Notes: generated from the sequence alone by a model not told the origin. Shown: positions 1 to 9,943, counted from the first letter of the stretch. The stretch is 20,500 bases of DNA from Apostichopus japonicus (GCF_037975245.1 NC_092569.1:16788001-16808500); one strand, 5' to 3'. A program made the numbers and translations.

Positions 1-398
1 TGTTTTGTATTCACACTGCGATCATTACTCTCCAGAATCTGATGTACTTTTTTTTCTGTTCTTCTTTGTCGTATCCGTTTGATTATGTACTTATTGCAAC
101 GTTTATAAATATCGAATTGATGTTGCTTAGCCTATCAAACAAGCCAAGGTTAAAGTTTAGTAATAATCCAAAGTACATTAGAGATCACACAAAGGATTTC
201 TACGTTTTCTCCATTGCAAACTTTTAATTTACTAGCAATTTCTTTGAGGGGTTAAATTTTGTATTTTGCGTATTTTCCGCAAATACAAAGAGAGCGAGAG
301 AGTTAAATTGAATTGATTAAAACGTATACGGTTGTCATAAGCAGGATGCTTATAACGATTGTGGTATTCTAAAACATATTCTTAGAAAAATGAAATAG
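1..398. other. No gene recognised (left edge)
   Basis: AT-rich sequence with no exon I can support. If the minus-strand annexin gene continued past position 399, its repeat-4 exons would lie here or beyond the window edge. I looked on the minus strand for a GxGT loop followed by an RS helix and did not see one. A 61-codon plus-strand frame at 42..227 has no recognisable motif. Confidence 0.5.
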
Positions 399-829
399 TC
401 AGTTCCCTTGAACAATTGCTTCTAGTTCCCTGTTCTTCTTTGAAACATCCTCTGCTAACTTCCCCGCCATCTTTGTCAGCATTTGGAGAGGTCTTGGAAC
501 TCTCCGGTAATAAACGTTCAGTGCATTGAAACTTTTGGAGCGGACAAGGATTTGACTAATCAAATCCTTGGAATGTCTCATTTATTTTACCGGTGCTGAG
601 GCCGAGTGGAAAAAGACGGTGGCATTTGAGGCAATGAGGCTAAGCAATCGGAAGGTTCCGGGTTCGATACCCTGCAGGTCAAAATATGGTGGGCTTTTCA
701 TTCAAGAGCAATCTACCGTTAAAATGTTGAATTGGAAGCCACCCGACGAGTAAGTTGTAATCTATCAGCCCTTGCGGGTTTCTCCAACATTTTTGGTCAC
801 TTCAGCCTCGTACAAATTAACTGAAGCTG
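399..829 (-). pseudogene. Annexin repeat 3 exon, interrupted by a SINE
   Basis: The two coding halves lie at about 829..771 and 566..399. The first half contains LYEAEVTKNVGETRK and the second starts DLISQILVRSKSF. With the insert (571..769) and one target copy removed, the frame reads GETRK-DLISQILVRS. From the glycine to the RS this is 15 residues, the same spacing as annexin repeat 3 (GT, acidic residues, helix, RS). The LYEA segment matches the annexin pattern ALFQAGE. Acceptor candidates precede 829, 826 and 820, all giving the same phase. As the sequence stands, the minus frame meets TGA at 767..765 and then TAG just inside the SINE. After RS the match weakens: KMAGK and a LAEDV segment are annexin-like, but about nine residues seem to be extra. 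The frame ends at TGA 401..399 without a visible GT donor. I infer a disabled exon; recognition rests on motif spacing, so certainty is moderate. Confidence 0.55.
571..769 (+). mobile_element. tRNA-derived SINE inserted in annexin exon
   Basis: A pol III type 2 promoter is visible: an A box around GGCCGAGTGG (601..610) and a B box around GGTTCGATACC (661..671). The A-box wording resembles leucine/serine tRNAs. The sequence CCTTG occurs directly before (566..570) and directly after (770..774), consistent with a 5-bp target duplication. Removing the insert plus one copy restores an annexin-like frame on the minus strand. The 21 bases between the left target copy and the tRNA-like start are unexplained. 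They could be part of the element, or the true target duplication could be longer and diverged, because GAGA and GATTA blocks also recur at both sides. No poly-A tail is seen. A second, more decayed copy of the same family is at about 1613..1740. Confidence 0.7.
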
Positions 830-893
830 CTGATTGCATTTGAGATTAACAATCCATATAGAGACACAAAGCCTTTTAATATAACACAACAAG

Positions 894-910
894 TTTTTTT
901 TTTTTTTTTT
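894..910 (+). repeat. T17 homopolymer
   Basis: An uninterrupted run of 17 T. On the minus (annexin) strand it is an A run inside the intron downstream of the 80-nt exon. It could be a relic of a retroposon tail, but no element is recognisable next to it. Confidence 0.8.
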
Positions 911-997
911 ACAATTATATCATTTCCATCATGATACTAAATAATTGATACTACTTTATTGTATGTAGTTGTGTATGTAGTTGCGATTCTTGCTCAC

Positions 998-1077
998 CCC
1001 CACAAGAGTTAAGACAGCAGCCTTGAAAGGCCCAGATACTTTGGCTTCCACGTCGTCAGCCAAAGTCTTCTTAAAGA
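998..1077 (-). CDS. Annexin repeat 2, C-terminal half (80-nt exon)
   Basis: On the minus strand the acceptor is a pyrimidine-rich stretch ending TTTCAG and the donor is GTGAGC at 997..992. After two bases that complete a split codon, the exon reads FKKTLADDVEAKVSG and then PFKAAVLTLVG. This matches the annexin core of an L-x-D-D-V helix, a (T/V)SG turn, and a hydrophobic helix. The length, exactly 80 nt, equals the conserved annexin exon at this place (known for the family). The residue that would complete the type II calcium site of repeat 2, normally D or E three residues before the SG glycine, is K here, so this site probably does not bind calcium. The preceding exon should carry the repeat-2 GxGT loop in 91 nt; I could not find it. 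Recognition as annexin is firm, but the subfamily cannot be assigned. Confidence 0.9.
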
Positions 1078-1612
1078 CTGAAAGACAAAACAAATTAATA
1101 AACGTTTGTAATAGTTATCAAATGAATTATTGGATATGGACAGTAAGTAAAGCTATAAACGTAGGCTTATGTCAAGGGAAGGATGACTGGCGTTAAGACC
1201 TATCTAGATATGGTACACCGGTATCTTTTCATCTCCGACATTCAGAGGTCAGTGAACCGATTCTCGTATAGGTCAGTAATTATGTTAACAAGATGGCAAT
1301 TCATCATTGTTGATCTATACTTGAGTAGACAATCGTAATTACTTCGATTGCTACTTATAATAAGGAATTGACAAGGATATATTAATATGCTAATGACTAC
1401 AAATTTTGATCTCGATTCTGCTGGTATATCTTTACGACCTTTAAACGGATCATATTTTACTTGATTAAGTCTGCCAAAAATAAAATTGAAATTGCTGTGA
1501 TATTTTTATGTTTCCATATGGAGTATTAGCCATAATATATCATACTGGTAGCATACGCATAATGTGTTACATTTCCCTGTGACTGTTGCTAAAACCATTC
1601 AATGCGTTGAAA

Positions 1613-1740
1613 CAGGTCTAGATTCGATTTGGAAAGATAAATTAGCATTCGAAGCAATGAAACCTATAGCAATCCTTGGCAGGCCGGAGTTAGCTGGGGT
1701 TTTCATCTTGGAGAAATTTACAGTTTTCACGTCTGAACAG
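1613..1740 (+). mobile_element. Decayed SINE copy, same family as 571..769
   Basis: The segment GCATTCGAAGCAATGA (about 1647) aligns with GCATTTGAGGCAATGA in the intact copy. It is followed by AGCAATC and then a GGGGTTTTCAT block matching the GGGCTTTTCAT block after the B box of the intact copy. The A and B boxes are eroded. It lies in an annexin intron in the same orientation. Ends are approximate and no target duplication is seen. Confidence 0.5.
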
Positions 1741-2590
1741 GTCTTCCAAATTGTATAAAAAAAAGCATTGATAGCCAACCATGTGAAATCCAAGTTACTT
1801 AATTCCATTCGGCTTTCACACGTACACACGTACAGCGTTTGCTAAGCCTAGTAAAGAAAACTGTATTCAAGTTTGATATATTATCGCCACTCATGGCGTT
1901 TTAGAATTACCTGGTAAATTACTACGTTACGGCGGCCGTTATATCATTTACTATATTGGTAGTTCGCTTCTATTACCTTGACAATCCATATGACCCCAAA
2001 TCCTGCAGTACTAGCGATATTACCGCTACTTTCTAATTAATAGTCAGAGAACAAGGACGAATGGAGCCCCGAGTCCACCAGCAACTTTGATCTCGATTCA
2101 TATAGATACATATTTGCATCATATTAATTAGTATAAAGTACAGATGGTAAGGTCGCAATTGAATAACGTTATACACTACTCGCCTATATCATTTGTTTCA
2201 AAACAACAGAGAGTAAGCTTGTAACGGTGTGGAAAAAAATGTGCTTCTGTTATTACTTGTATATAATGCATGCCATATTGCTGTGCAACATCTGACACAA
2301 ATTTGTTTGGAACCATTCTATTATTCGAAGAAGGTTATTCTCGAAACATTTTCAATTGAAATAATAAAAATAATGTAGTCTCTTGTATGATAATTATTAC
2401 ACCACCAATGGAAAAACGGACTAACTAAAATCATCATAAGGTTCAAAAGTTTGTTTAACAATTAAAAGAAAAAATCCGACAATGTACGAGGATAATATAA
2501 CAACTATTTTTTTTTTTACAGCATCTTCCGTATGGTATATTATAGAGATTTGCTACTTCCATGGCCTAATAACCCCGATTCACACTGCAG
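1741..2590. other. Annexin intron, no feature recognised
   Basis: AT-rich intronic sequence. On the minus strand there are short open frames (for example 46 codons ending at 2176) that resemble no family I know and are not flanked by convincing splice sites. The expected 91-nt annexin exon should lie somewhere between 1078 and 6911, but I did not recognise it here. Confidence 0.5.
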
Positions 2591-2763
2591 AAAGAACACA
2601 GTTACTAATATTAATCCTAAAGTTCTGTACCAGAGTATAAACTGGATCGTGCTATAAACCGATAGCATGTGCTATTGGGATTACAGTAAAAACTGGGGAT
2701 ATGTGTAAACCCAACAAATCCAGTTTGATACATCTATTGGGATTACACATATCCTCAGTTCTG
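2591..2763 (-). mobile_element. Truncated foldback/MITE copy
   Basis: Shares long blocks with the intact foldback element at 8266..8557: AAACTGGATCGTGCT, TAGCATGTGCTATT, GGATTACAGTAA and ACACATATCCTCAGTT. The loop segment CCAACAAATCCAGTTT is the reverse complement of the loop in the other copy, so this copy is inserted in the opposite orientation or its loop has flipped. The right arm stops near 2763, where sequence unrelated to the family begins, so roughly 100 bp of that arm are missing. It lies in an annexin intron. Confidence 0.8.
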
Positions 2764-3582
2764 ACTTATCAATGCTCTATAGATTTAGTTTGTTACAAGT
2801 GAGGTTCATATACAATATACTTACGCTCTGCATAAGCGGAAGCAATCACGTTTCTTTCCTAATCATTCCAAGCAAAAACAAGAAAAAGAGAGAGGGAAAT
2901 ATTTGTTTAATATTTACTTTAAAAGAAGCTGGAGCGGATGTCGAATTTAAATTGCAGCTTTCTATATCTGGCAAACAAGTTTACAAAGAACGCTGACTAA
3001 TTGACTTTCAATTGCCCATATACTTTGTGAACAATCAATTTGGTAACGTTATGTGATCAAAAGCTTAACCTTTCTAACATCCATGATATTTGATTCTTGT
3101 CGCTATACACACTAAATGATTACAAGGAACAAGGAAGTAACTTTTGCCTGTCTTTGCCATACATGATACCGTACTTGGTGCAGTTGTTTTTCTTTGATTT
3201 TCCGCTATTTTTAATCCAATGGAACATGACGAACCTCGAAAATTTTAATACTACCAGCAAAGAAGTAAAGCGTTCTGTGCATTTGCATAACAGCATTATA
3301 AAATGGTTCAGCTAATGAATAATTAAAGCACTGGTTCAGTTACATATGCAACAATTAAACTATCTAATTACTATTTGATTTAATTATACTCTACCCGGCT
3401 CCCTATGAGAAACAGTCACATGACTCTTAAATAAAATATGCTACAGAAATTGTGAATCAAATATCAAGCAGTATAACCGTTGCCAACACTCATCTATATG
3501 GCGACAACTCATACTCTACCCTGCGTGAAGATTTGATGTACTGAATCCTGATGTTGCGTCCATCAGGTAATATCATCGGGGT
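2764..3582. other. Annexin intron, no feature recognised
   Basis: AT-rich sequence. The plus-strand frames at 2772..2996 and 3097..3315 have no recognisable motif. No annexin exon was seen on the minus strand. Confidence 0.5.
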
Positions 3583-3594
3583 GGGGGGGGGGGG
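3583..3594 (+). repeat. G12 homopolymer in a G-rich patch
   Basis: Twelve consecutive G, preceded by GGGGT and followed by CGGTTGGGGG. The patch has enough G runs to form a G-quadruplex on the plus strand. In this window similar G/C runs sit at or near transposon ends (about 4957..4975, 9980 and 10353), so this may be the remnant of such an end, but no terminal inverted repeat was found. Confidence 0.7.
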
Positions 3595-4122
3595 CGGTTG
3601 GGGGTTTGGTTTAGTTTTCTTTAAGTATGGGACTTCTCGATCCCTTTAAGATAAAATGCATGCTCTTGTCAAATTGATTTAGTGCAAAAGAAGTCAGTAA
3701 TGTTTGAACGTTTTAGGGCGAAAGAACTATGAGTAATTTCTTGGAAAGAATAGTACCAGCAATTTCGTTTAAGTGGCATTCTTATAATGACAGTAGTATA
3801 ATAAAATATTGTCCCAGTAACAGGGGACCTGCAAATCATCCTTCCCAGGCACCAACTAAATATTGAAGTTAGAACAAACCCTCTCTACAATGCAAACTTA
3901 AATATTGCTCAGAGAATACAAATATGAAGGAATCTGACAACAAGATTGGAACCAATAAAACGGTGTAGTTTTTTAGTTTCTTGAAAAAGTTGTTCCATTA
4001 AGTACACATTTATCCCATGACGATATTTGTTTGTTTGATCATAATTTAACTATAGTATATAAGCTAATACTAATTAAAAATAAAAATTATTCTTATGGAA
4101 TTAATTTAGTATGACAATATTA

Positions 4123-4302
<180 letters not shown>

Positions 4303-4626
4303 CTTTTTGGCAAGAACATGGTTCGACTATCTCTCTGAGTATTACAAGCCTTGTGCTCTACATACTGAACTAACCAACACAACTTGAAACCAGTTTGGTT
4401 CGATACCAAATATAAAGCAACAAAGAAAGATTTTTTTATTATGAAAATAATTATTTTGCATGAACAGATTCAAGTGAACGTATGCTTTACTCACCACACT
4501 CGACAATGGGCTCAACACTTCTAGGACTGGGATATCTTTACATCCGGGTAATACTCCCTACATAACAAGGAATAAATGTCGAAATGAATATCACATAGAG
4601 GGTTATTTCTAATGTACTGAATACTA

Positions 4627-4994
4627 CAGTGACGTGCATAGGGAAATCAACCTTTATGGAAGGGCCAGAGGCAAATAAAGGATTTTATATGGGAGGAGAA
4701 GCGACTATGGGTCGTTTATAGTAAGAAAACAAAAGGCTTGGACGTCAAATGGTGCATTGCGAGGTATAGGCTATTAATAGATTGAAAGTATGTAGCTCTT
4801 AATACAAGCATGTGCTGAAAAAAATACGTTTTCTTTTTTTTTGTGTAAAATTTAAAAGAATGTGGGTTGGGATGAGGGGGGATTTCCACCCAGTGAAGAA
4901 ATTCTTCCCCTGAATGTAGGAAATCCCCCGAATGTCTATAAAATGTGGGGCCTCCGCCCCCCCCCCCCCCTCCCCTTTCTGGCACACGCTACTG
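4627..4994. mobile_element. hAT-like non-autonomous element (MITE), 368 bp
   Basis: The left end reads CAGTGACGTGCATAGG; the right end, reverse-complemented, reads CAGTAGCGTGTGCCAG, so the ends are imperfect terminal inverted repeats. The flanks are GAATACTA (4619..4626) and AAATACTA (4995..5002), a 7/8 match at the length hAT transposases duplicate. There is no room for a transposase, so it is non-autonomous. A C-rich run near the right end (about 4957..4975) gives the G-rich character seen at other element ends here. Minus-strand open frames inside it (4716..4987, glycine-rich start) come from this run and are not genes. Confidence 0.75.
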
Positions 4995-5067
4995 AAATAC
5001 TAGCCCATCTAACACCAGTCGTGCACTTGCAATAGGTGAGTTGTTCTTGTAAAAGGTGAACGTATCA

Positions 5068-5105
5068 CTTTTTTTTCTTTTCTTTTCTTCTCTTTTCTTT
5101 CTTTT
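5068..5105 (+). repeat. Polypyrimidine (C/T) tract
   Basis: A pure pyrimidine tract of mixed TTTTC and TTCTC units, followed after GTA by another T run. It lies in the annexin intron, where the transcribed strand reads as a purine tract. A low-complexity repeat with no gene. Confidence 0.85.
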
Positions 5106-5693
5106 GTATTTTTTTTGAAAAATTAGTGTGAACAATTGACGATGAAACGGCAAATTTGTTAAACCTGGAAACGCAAATGACTTATTTCTCTCTGATATCA
5201 AATGAAGAATTACATATTGGCAAATTAAAGGTTGGCACAAATTTCATTCAACTGTAATGTTACATGGTATTACTATATATCGACCAGGCTCTCCTGGTCC
5301 TGAGTTTATATTTTCAAATAATAAATCACATATAAAAAACATCATATAATATTGAAATCCTAATCATGTTTGTCAAAACGTGATTTAATTGTAATAGACG
5401 TCTTATATATAACACACTAATAGCTATTTCATTTCAACCTTCAACTCTCTACCTTCAACTTTTTTTATTATAATTGTACTCTGAAACAGAGAGATCGTGA
5501 CCTTAATATAACTACAATGAGACGACATGGCTCGATGAAGAAGCTATGGAATTGGAAAACAAAATTTAATCAAGCGCCCACTTGTCGCTTTCAAGTTAGT
5601 TGGGTATGTCAATTAAAGTACCGACGGCAAAATGAATTTAAAGCAAAAACATTGAACAAACTGCCTCAGTAAAGCGACAGTGTGACGACTCCG
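5106..5693. other. Annexin intron, no feature recognised
   Basis: Between the pyrimidine tract and the satellite. The minus-strand frame 4989..5240 is driven by the pyrimidine tract (a Lys/Arg-rich shadow). I saw no exon. Confidence 0.5.
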
Positions 5694-6920
5694 TGAGTGG
5701 TATTAACCCTTCAGATATACTTACACAAATCTTCAGTGCTGTTAAACCCTCACATATACCTACACAAATGTTCAGTGTTATTAAACCCTCACTTATACCT
5801 ACACACATGTCCAGTGTTATTAACCCCTCACATATACCTACACAAATGTTCAGTGGTATTAACCCCTCAATTATACCTCCTCAAATATACCTACACAAAT
5901 GATCAGTGTTATTAATCCCTCACATATACCTACACAAATGTTCAGTGTTATGAACCCCTCACATATACCTACACAAATGTTCAGTGTTGTTAAACCCTCA
6001 CATATACCCCCTCACATATAACCCCTCACATATACCTACACAAATGATCAGTTTTATAAACCCCTCACATATACACCTTCACATATACCACCTTACATAT
6101 ACCTACACAAATGATCAGTGTTATCAACCCCTCACTTATACCCTCTCCCATATACCCCCTCACATATACATACACAAATGATCAGTGTTATGAACCCCTC
6201 ACATATACACCTTCACATATACCCTCTCACATATACCTACACAAATGTTCAGTGTTATGAACCCCTCACATAAATACCTTCACATATACCACCTTACATA
6301 TACCTACACAAATGTTCAGTGTTATGAACCCCTCACATATACACCTTCACATGTACCCTCTTACATATACCTACACAAATGATCAGTGTTATGAACCCCT
6401 CACATATACACCTTCACATATACCCTCTCACATATACCTACACAAATGTTCAGTGTTTTGAACCCCTCACTTATACCCTCACCCATATACCCCCTTACAT
6501 ATACCTACACAAATGATCAGTGTTGTTAAACCCTCACATATACACCTTCACATATACCCCCTCACATATACCCACACAAATGATCAGTCTTCTGAACCCC
6601 TCACATATACACCTTCACATATACCCTCTCACATATACCTACACAAATGATCAGTCTTATGAACCCCTCTCATATACAACTTCACATATACCCTCTCACA
6701 TATACCTACACAAATGATCAGTGCTGTTAAACCCACACATGTACACCTTCACATATACCCTCTCACATATACCTACGCAAATGATCAGTGTTATGAACCC
6801 CTCACATATACAAATTCACACATACCCTCTCACATATACCTATACAAATGATCAGTGTTACTGAACCCCTCACAAATACACCTTCACATATACCCTCTTA
6901 CATATACCTACACAAATGAT
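5694..6920 (-). repeat. Satellite, 39-bp and 67-bp units, spanning an annexin 5' splice site
   Basis: About 21 tandem units. In the left part (about 5694..6000) the unit is mostly 39 to 40 bp. From about 6050 to 6920 it is a regular 67 bp (for example unit starts at 6181, 6248, 6315 and 6382). The 67-bp unit equals the 39-bp unit plus two extra 14-bp modules of the type CACATATACACCTT. The plus-strand open frames here are repeat artefacts. On the minus strand the first unit begins inside the annexin 114-nt exon: GATCATTTGT followed by the donor GTAGGT. Almost every unit repeats that same exon-end plus donor block. The most distal unit has GTAAGT at 5724..5719, a closer match to the donor consensus. 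Confidence 0.93.
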
Positions 6921-7025
6921 CCTTTGAAGATGTTTAGCATGGAAATCCGCCGGATCTTCAATTAATCCTTCCAATGCCATTAAATAGTTTCCGCTAACCT
7001 CCGACCGAATTTCTTGCACAAGATC
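6912..7025 (-). CDS. Annexin repeat 1, C-terminal half (114-nt exon)
   Basis: On the minus strand the acceptor ends AAATAG and the exon opens DLVQEIRSEVSGNYLMALEG, then LIEDPADFHAKHLQR and IIC. The annexin signature is clear: DL at the start of the third helix, SE-x-SG, then P-A-x-F-x-A-x-x-L. The E of RSEVSG lies exactly 38 residues after the GFGT of the previous two exons, which completes a canonical type II calcium site. From the acceptor to the GTAGGT donor (6911..6906) is exactly 114 nt, the conserved annexin exon length. The last ten bases of the exon and its donor also form the start of the adjoining satellite unit, so the coding end (IIC, where most annexins have A-(L/M)-K) lies within repeat-like sequence. 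No frameshift or stop is present. Confidence 0.9.
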
Positions 7026-8082
7026 CTATTTGATCAAAAGAACGAAATTCTTTTCTGAGCGGGGAGAGAGGTGGATCATTTCAATTAAACAAAAATATGC
7101 AAACCAATCCACAGATGTTACATTAAGATGATATTAATGTGATCTTCAATATAGAGCCTTATGTTAAAGGATAGCTTGTAAGAACGGTACCTTTCTGTTT
7201 AATTAATTTGCTCCTTCTCTTATTCCATTCGCTTAGCTTAAATCTGTAGCCCCACTGGTTTTCTGTAACTCCAAATGTACTTTCTCGAAAAACTATCATT
7301 TTTATTTTTTATTACAACAATGAGAAAACTGTCATGTATTTTGAAATGTGTTATATGCAGCAGTGCCGGGTGATTGTAAAGCATTGTTTTTAATTTATAT
7401 ATTTAAATTATTGGCAAACTTACAGAATAATGTAAACATATGTTTCTAATTAATATCCCGTTACTCCAATCTTGGCAAATATAATATGCGCTTGTGCAAA
7501 CTAATTAATATTTACAATGTTATGTAGAGCTATCCGAATATCATTAATTCAAGTCTGCATGCAACATTAATTATAGTAGATTGGCAACAGTAAACAGATG
7601 TTAGAGTCGGTTATATGTCAGATTCTTAGAAAAGAAATCGCAAAATGTCGACAGTTGCTGCTGTTCTAGAGTTAACCATAGCATCGATATAATGATTCTA
7701 AATAAACTCAATACCTAATAGTATTGGACACCGCTATCGTGTGATCAATTTATCTTACAATATTGACCAAATATACATATTTTCCAGGTAATTTTAATCT
7801 TAACGTAAGCGGAGATGTGTGATGAAGTATTGTCTTGTCCCTGAAGCAGGTATTGTCCCTGCTTCTTTATTTCTTGCTTTTTCGGAGGCAAGCAAATTAA
7901 GCTGGAAAATAATGTATCTGTAGAAAAAAACCAAAGGACTATACTTCCGTATATAGAGCATTAATTGACAAACCCCAATGAACTTAGTTATGATTTTGTT
8001 ACAAGGGTTTAGAATCTAAAAGTTTATTTCATGTCTTAAAGTAAGTGGTATATTTAACATTTTTTTGTTGTTGTCCCAGTAC
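7026..8082 (-). other. Annexin intron between the 114-nt and 95-nt exons
   Basis: AT-rich intron of 1,057 bp. It has a donor GTACTG at the high-coordinate end and the acceptor TAG at 7028..7026. A small perfect inverted repeat, GAAGCAGG and CCTGCTTC, lies at 7843..7865 with a 7-base loop. Nothing else is recognised. Confidence 0.8.
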
Positions 8083-8177
8083 CTTGTTATATTTAGATTT
8101 ATAAGCCTCTTGGATCGATTGACGTTGTTCCAAACTTCGACCCGCAAAGATGGAAGTCACAATGTTCTCGTTGGTCC
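8083..8177 (-). CDS. Annexin repeat 1, N-terminal half (95-nt exon)
   Basis: On the minus strand the acceptor is CACTTTTCAG and the donor is GTACTG (8082..8077). Two bases complete the split glycine codon from the previous exon, giving GFG-TNENIVTSIFAGRS, then LEQRQSIQEAYKSKYNK. This matches the annexin GTDE loop, the helix ending in RS, QRQ-x-I-x-x-A(F/Y)K, and the (Y/F)GK end. Length is exactly 95 nt, the conserved size for this annexin exon. Annexins are cytosolic proteins that bind anionic membranes through calcium; the GFGT backbone here supplies the loop ligands of the first type II site. The reading phases of this exon, its predecessor (ends phase 1) and its successor (starts phase 0) agree. 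Confidence 0.93.
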
Positions 8178-8265
8178 CTGAAAAGTGCAAATTTAGAATA
8201 ATTGTGATATGTTTGTATATTTGGTCTTTGAACTTCTAACATTTCATGATAAATAACAGCCGATT

Positions 8266-8557
8266 AACACAGAGATATACAGTAACTACCGTAAATCTTA
8301 AAGCTTTGAACCACAGTAAAAACTGGATCGTGCTGACAAATCTTATAAATCGGTATAGCATGTGCTATTAAGTTTACAGTAAGAACTGAGGATATTTGTA
8401 ATTCCACACAATCCCAAAAAACTGGATTTGTTGGAATTACACATATCCTCAGTTCTTACTGTAATCCTATAGTTAGCACATGCTACCGAATTATAGCACG
8501 ATCCAGTTTTTACTGTGGTACAAAACTTTAAGATATACAGTAGTGACTGAGTGTGTT
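8266..8557 (+). mobile_element. Foldback/MITE element with long inverted arms
   Basis: Two arms of about 120 bp are near-perfect inverted copies: CCACAGTAAAAACTGGATCG (about 8311) matches the complement of CGATCCAGTTTTTACTGTGG (about 8498). The arms continue through TAGCATGTGCTA and CTGAGGATAT to a loop near 8400..8435. Outer ends are less certain: the similarity runs out to CAGT(A/C)ACTAC (8280..8549), and weaker AACACA blocks extend it to 8266..8557. No clear target duplication is visible, so the superfamily cannot be assigned. It has no coding capacity; the minus-strand frame at 8343..8588 is a shadow. It lies in an annexin intron. A second, truncated copy is at 2591..2763. Confidence 0.88.
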
Positions 8558-9333
8558 CTTTATGTGTATCGGGTGATAATAATGGCACAATAAACTTTTA
8601 CAAGAACCACCATGAACCACCTCTGTTATGCCATTCACTTGTCAATAGACTTAATTCTCATTTCAACCAACATTATAGTCAATTTGTTGATACCTGTTCG
8701 ACGAAAAAAAAATAACAAGAAACTCGGGAGACGGTACTCGACTTTTTGTTCTGTAGTACATTTGTAAATTAGACGTTAAAAGGGAAAGTAAGTCTGGCTG
8801 CGTTTTAAAATATCAAGTAGGAACATATATGAAAATAACGTTATAGCCCCATGCCGAAAAAAATGCACGAGTGGGAAATATTTTCATTTTACTGGAAAGA
8901 ATATCAGTACATTATAAGGTCATGCTGTGATATGACACAATATACTTCGATACAGACGATGTTTCTTCTGGTTTTATTCGAAACGAATTTAATACGAATC
9001 AAGTAACAAATAACGAAAAAGCGAACAATATCGAAGGAGCAAATTCTTCTTAAAAATCATCTTTTGTAATACTTAAAAAAAAGTCACTCAAAAAAAAGAA
9101 CCTGTAGGGGAAAAACAAAGAACCAAACGACTGGTTCACTCTCCATCCAAGTCCCTTTGTATCAAGACGGTGTCTCTGTGACCGTAATCAGGCGTGTATG
9201 ACGATTCCCATAGAAAAGGAAACGTATACTATACCTGATCTAAGCCAAAAGGCCAAGAAGCGATCATCTTTTGTGATATATTCAGTAAAACGATGTACAC
9301 ACGTTGGCCCATGTGGTCTGATATAGAACTTAC

Positions 9334-9409
9334 CGAATCCCTTAAAGGCCTCGTACAGTTGTTCGGCATCTTTGTCCGCGTTGAATTCAGTTGCAGCGAC
9401 AACTGTTGG
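9334..9409 (-). CDS. Annexin repeat 1 start (76-nt exon)
   Basis: On the minus strand the acceptor is TATCTTATGCAG and the donor is GTAAGT (9333..9328), a perfect consensus. The exon reads PTVVAATEFNADKDAEQ, then LYEAFKGFG with the last glycine codon split after its first base. This is the classic annexin entry: (G/P)TV, then FNADKDAE, then the helix leading to KGFG. Splitting the exon right after KGF is a conserved annexin intron position. The open frame continues upstream into ATG CAG, but that is the acceptor and the ATG is probably not a start. I place the start in an upstream exon, with 12981..12995 as a candidate. The exon ends in the GFG that forms the first calcium loop with the next exon. 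Confidence 0.92.
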
Positions 9410-9943
9410 CTGCATAAGATACCGAATAAATCAAAATTATATTATATAAACACAAAACAAGAAATGCGTTCTTAATTTTCAAAAAATCAAAAGTTAGTCA
9501 GGTAAGAAAATAACATGTAGATTAGATTTGAGATCATTTAGTTATTTAGACCACGCTAATACAGAAAGGATTGGAGACATATGAATATTTCATTTATAAT
9601 ATCATTTCGATGGTCTTATCATATTTCTCATTGAAGAGACTTATAATCAGTGAGAGCCAATCTGTGACATTTTGCAGGCAGTGGTTGTATAATCTTCCGT
9701 GTTTACTTCAAATCAAAATGTATTGACATCTCCAGCTCATCTGATTTCTCCTTGCTCAATGTATATATGGTGCGAGGAATATTAACATTCATACGACAGA
9801 ATGTTTCTTTTATGCTAATGAGATAAAAAAAATCGGTGTCCAGTGGCATGAGTAGCTGGATATTATGGTTAAGCAATCTTGTGTTTCCGTGTAATGCTAT
9901 ATAGACATTCTATTTTGCTCGTATAAAAGTATAGGAGTCATTA
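9410..9943 (-). other. Annexin intron, no feature recognised
   Basis: AT-rich intronic sequence upstream (on the minus strand) of the first annexin repeat exon. A short GGTTAAGCAATCTTG segment near 9869 recalls the SINE family but is too short to call. Confidence 0.5.

Noticed and set aside
42-227. LSNKP motif also found in RMC1 exon 1 (SLSNKPRLKF against NLSNKPTRFE)
   Set aside because: A match of five residues only, with no further similarity; coincidence.
568-753. 61-codon plus-strand frame
   Set aside because: Covers the SINE, including its pol III boxes; not a protein gene.
1242-1470. 76-codon open minus-strand frame after an acceptor-like TTTTGGCAG
   Set aside because: Considered as the missing annexin exon. 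It has no GxGT or RS pattern and no fitting donor at 91 nt.
2176-2316. 46-codon minus-strand frame starting MVPNKFVSDVAQQYG
   Set aside because: Looks somewhat protein-like, but I recognise no family and see no splice sites that would join it to the annexin.
4716-4987. Glycine-rich minus-strand frames
   Set aside because: Created by the C run at the right end of the hAT-like element.
5693-6717. Repetitive SHIPTQMF-type open frames on the plus strand
   Set aside because: Frames of the satellite. They stay open because the 39-bp unit is a multiple of 3; the 67-bp units break the frame, and there is no start context or splice evidence.
9293-9475. 60-codon plus-strand frame
   Set aside because: Antisense shadow of the annexin exon at 9334..9409.
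9841-9900. Possible third SINE fragment (GGTTAAGCAATCTTG)
   Set aside because: Too short; no A or B box.
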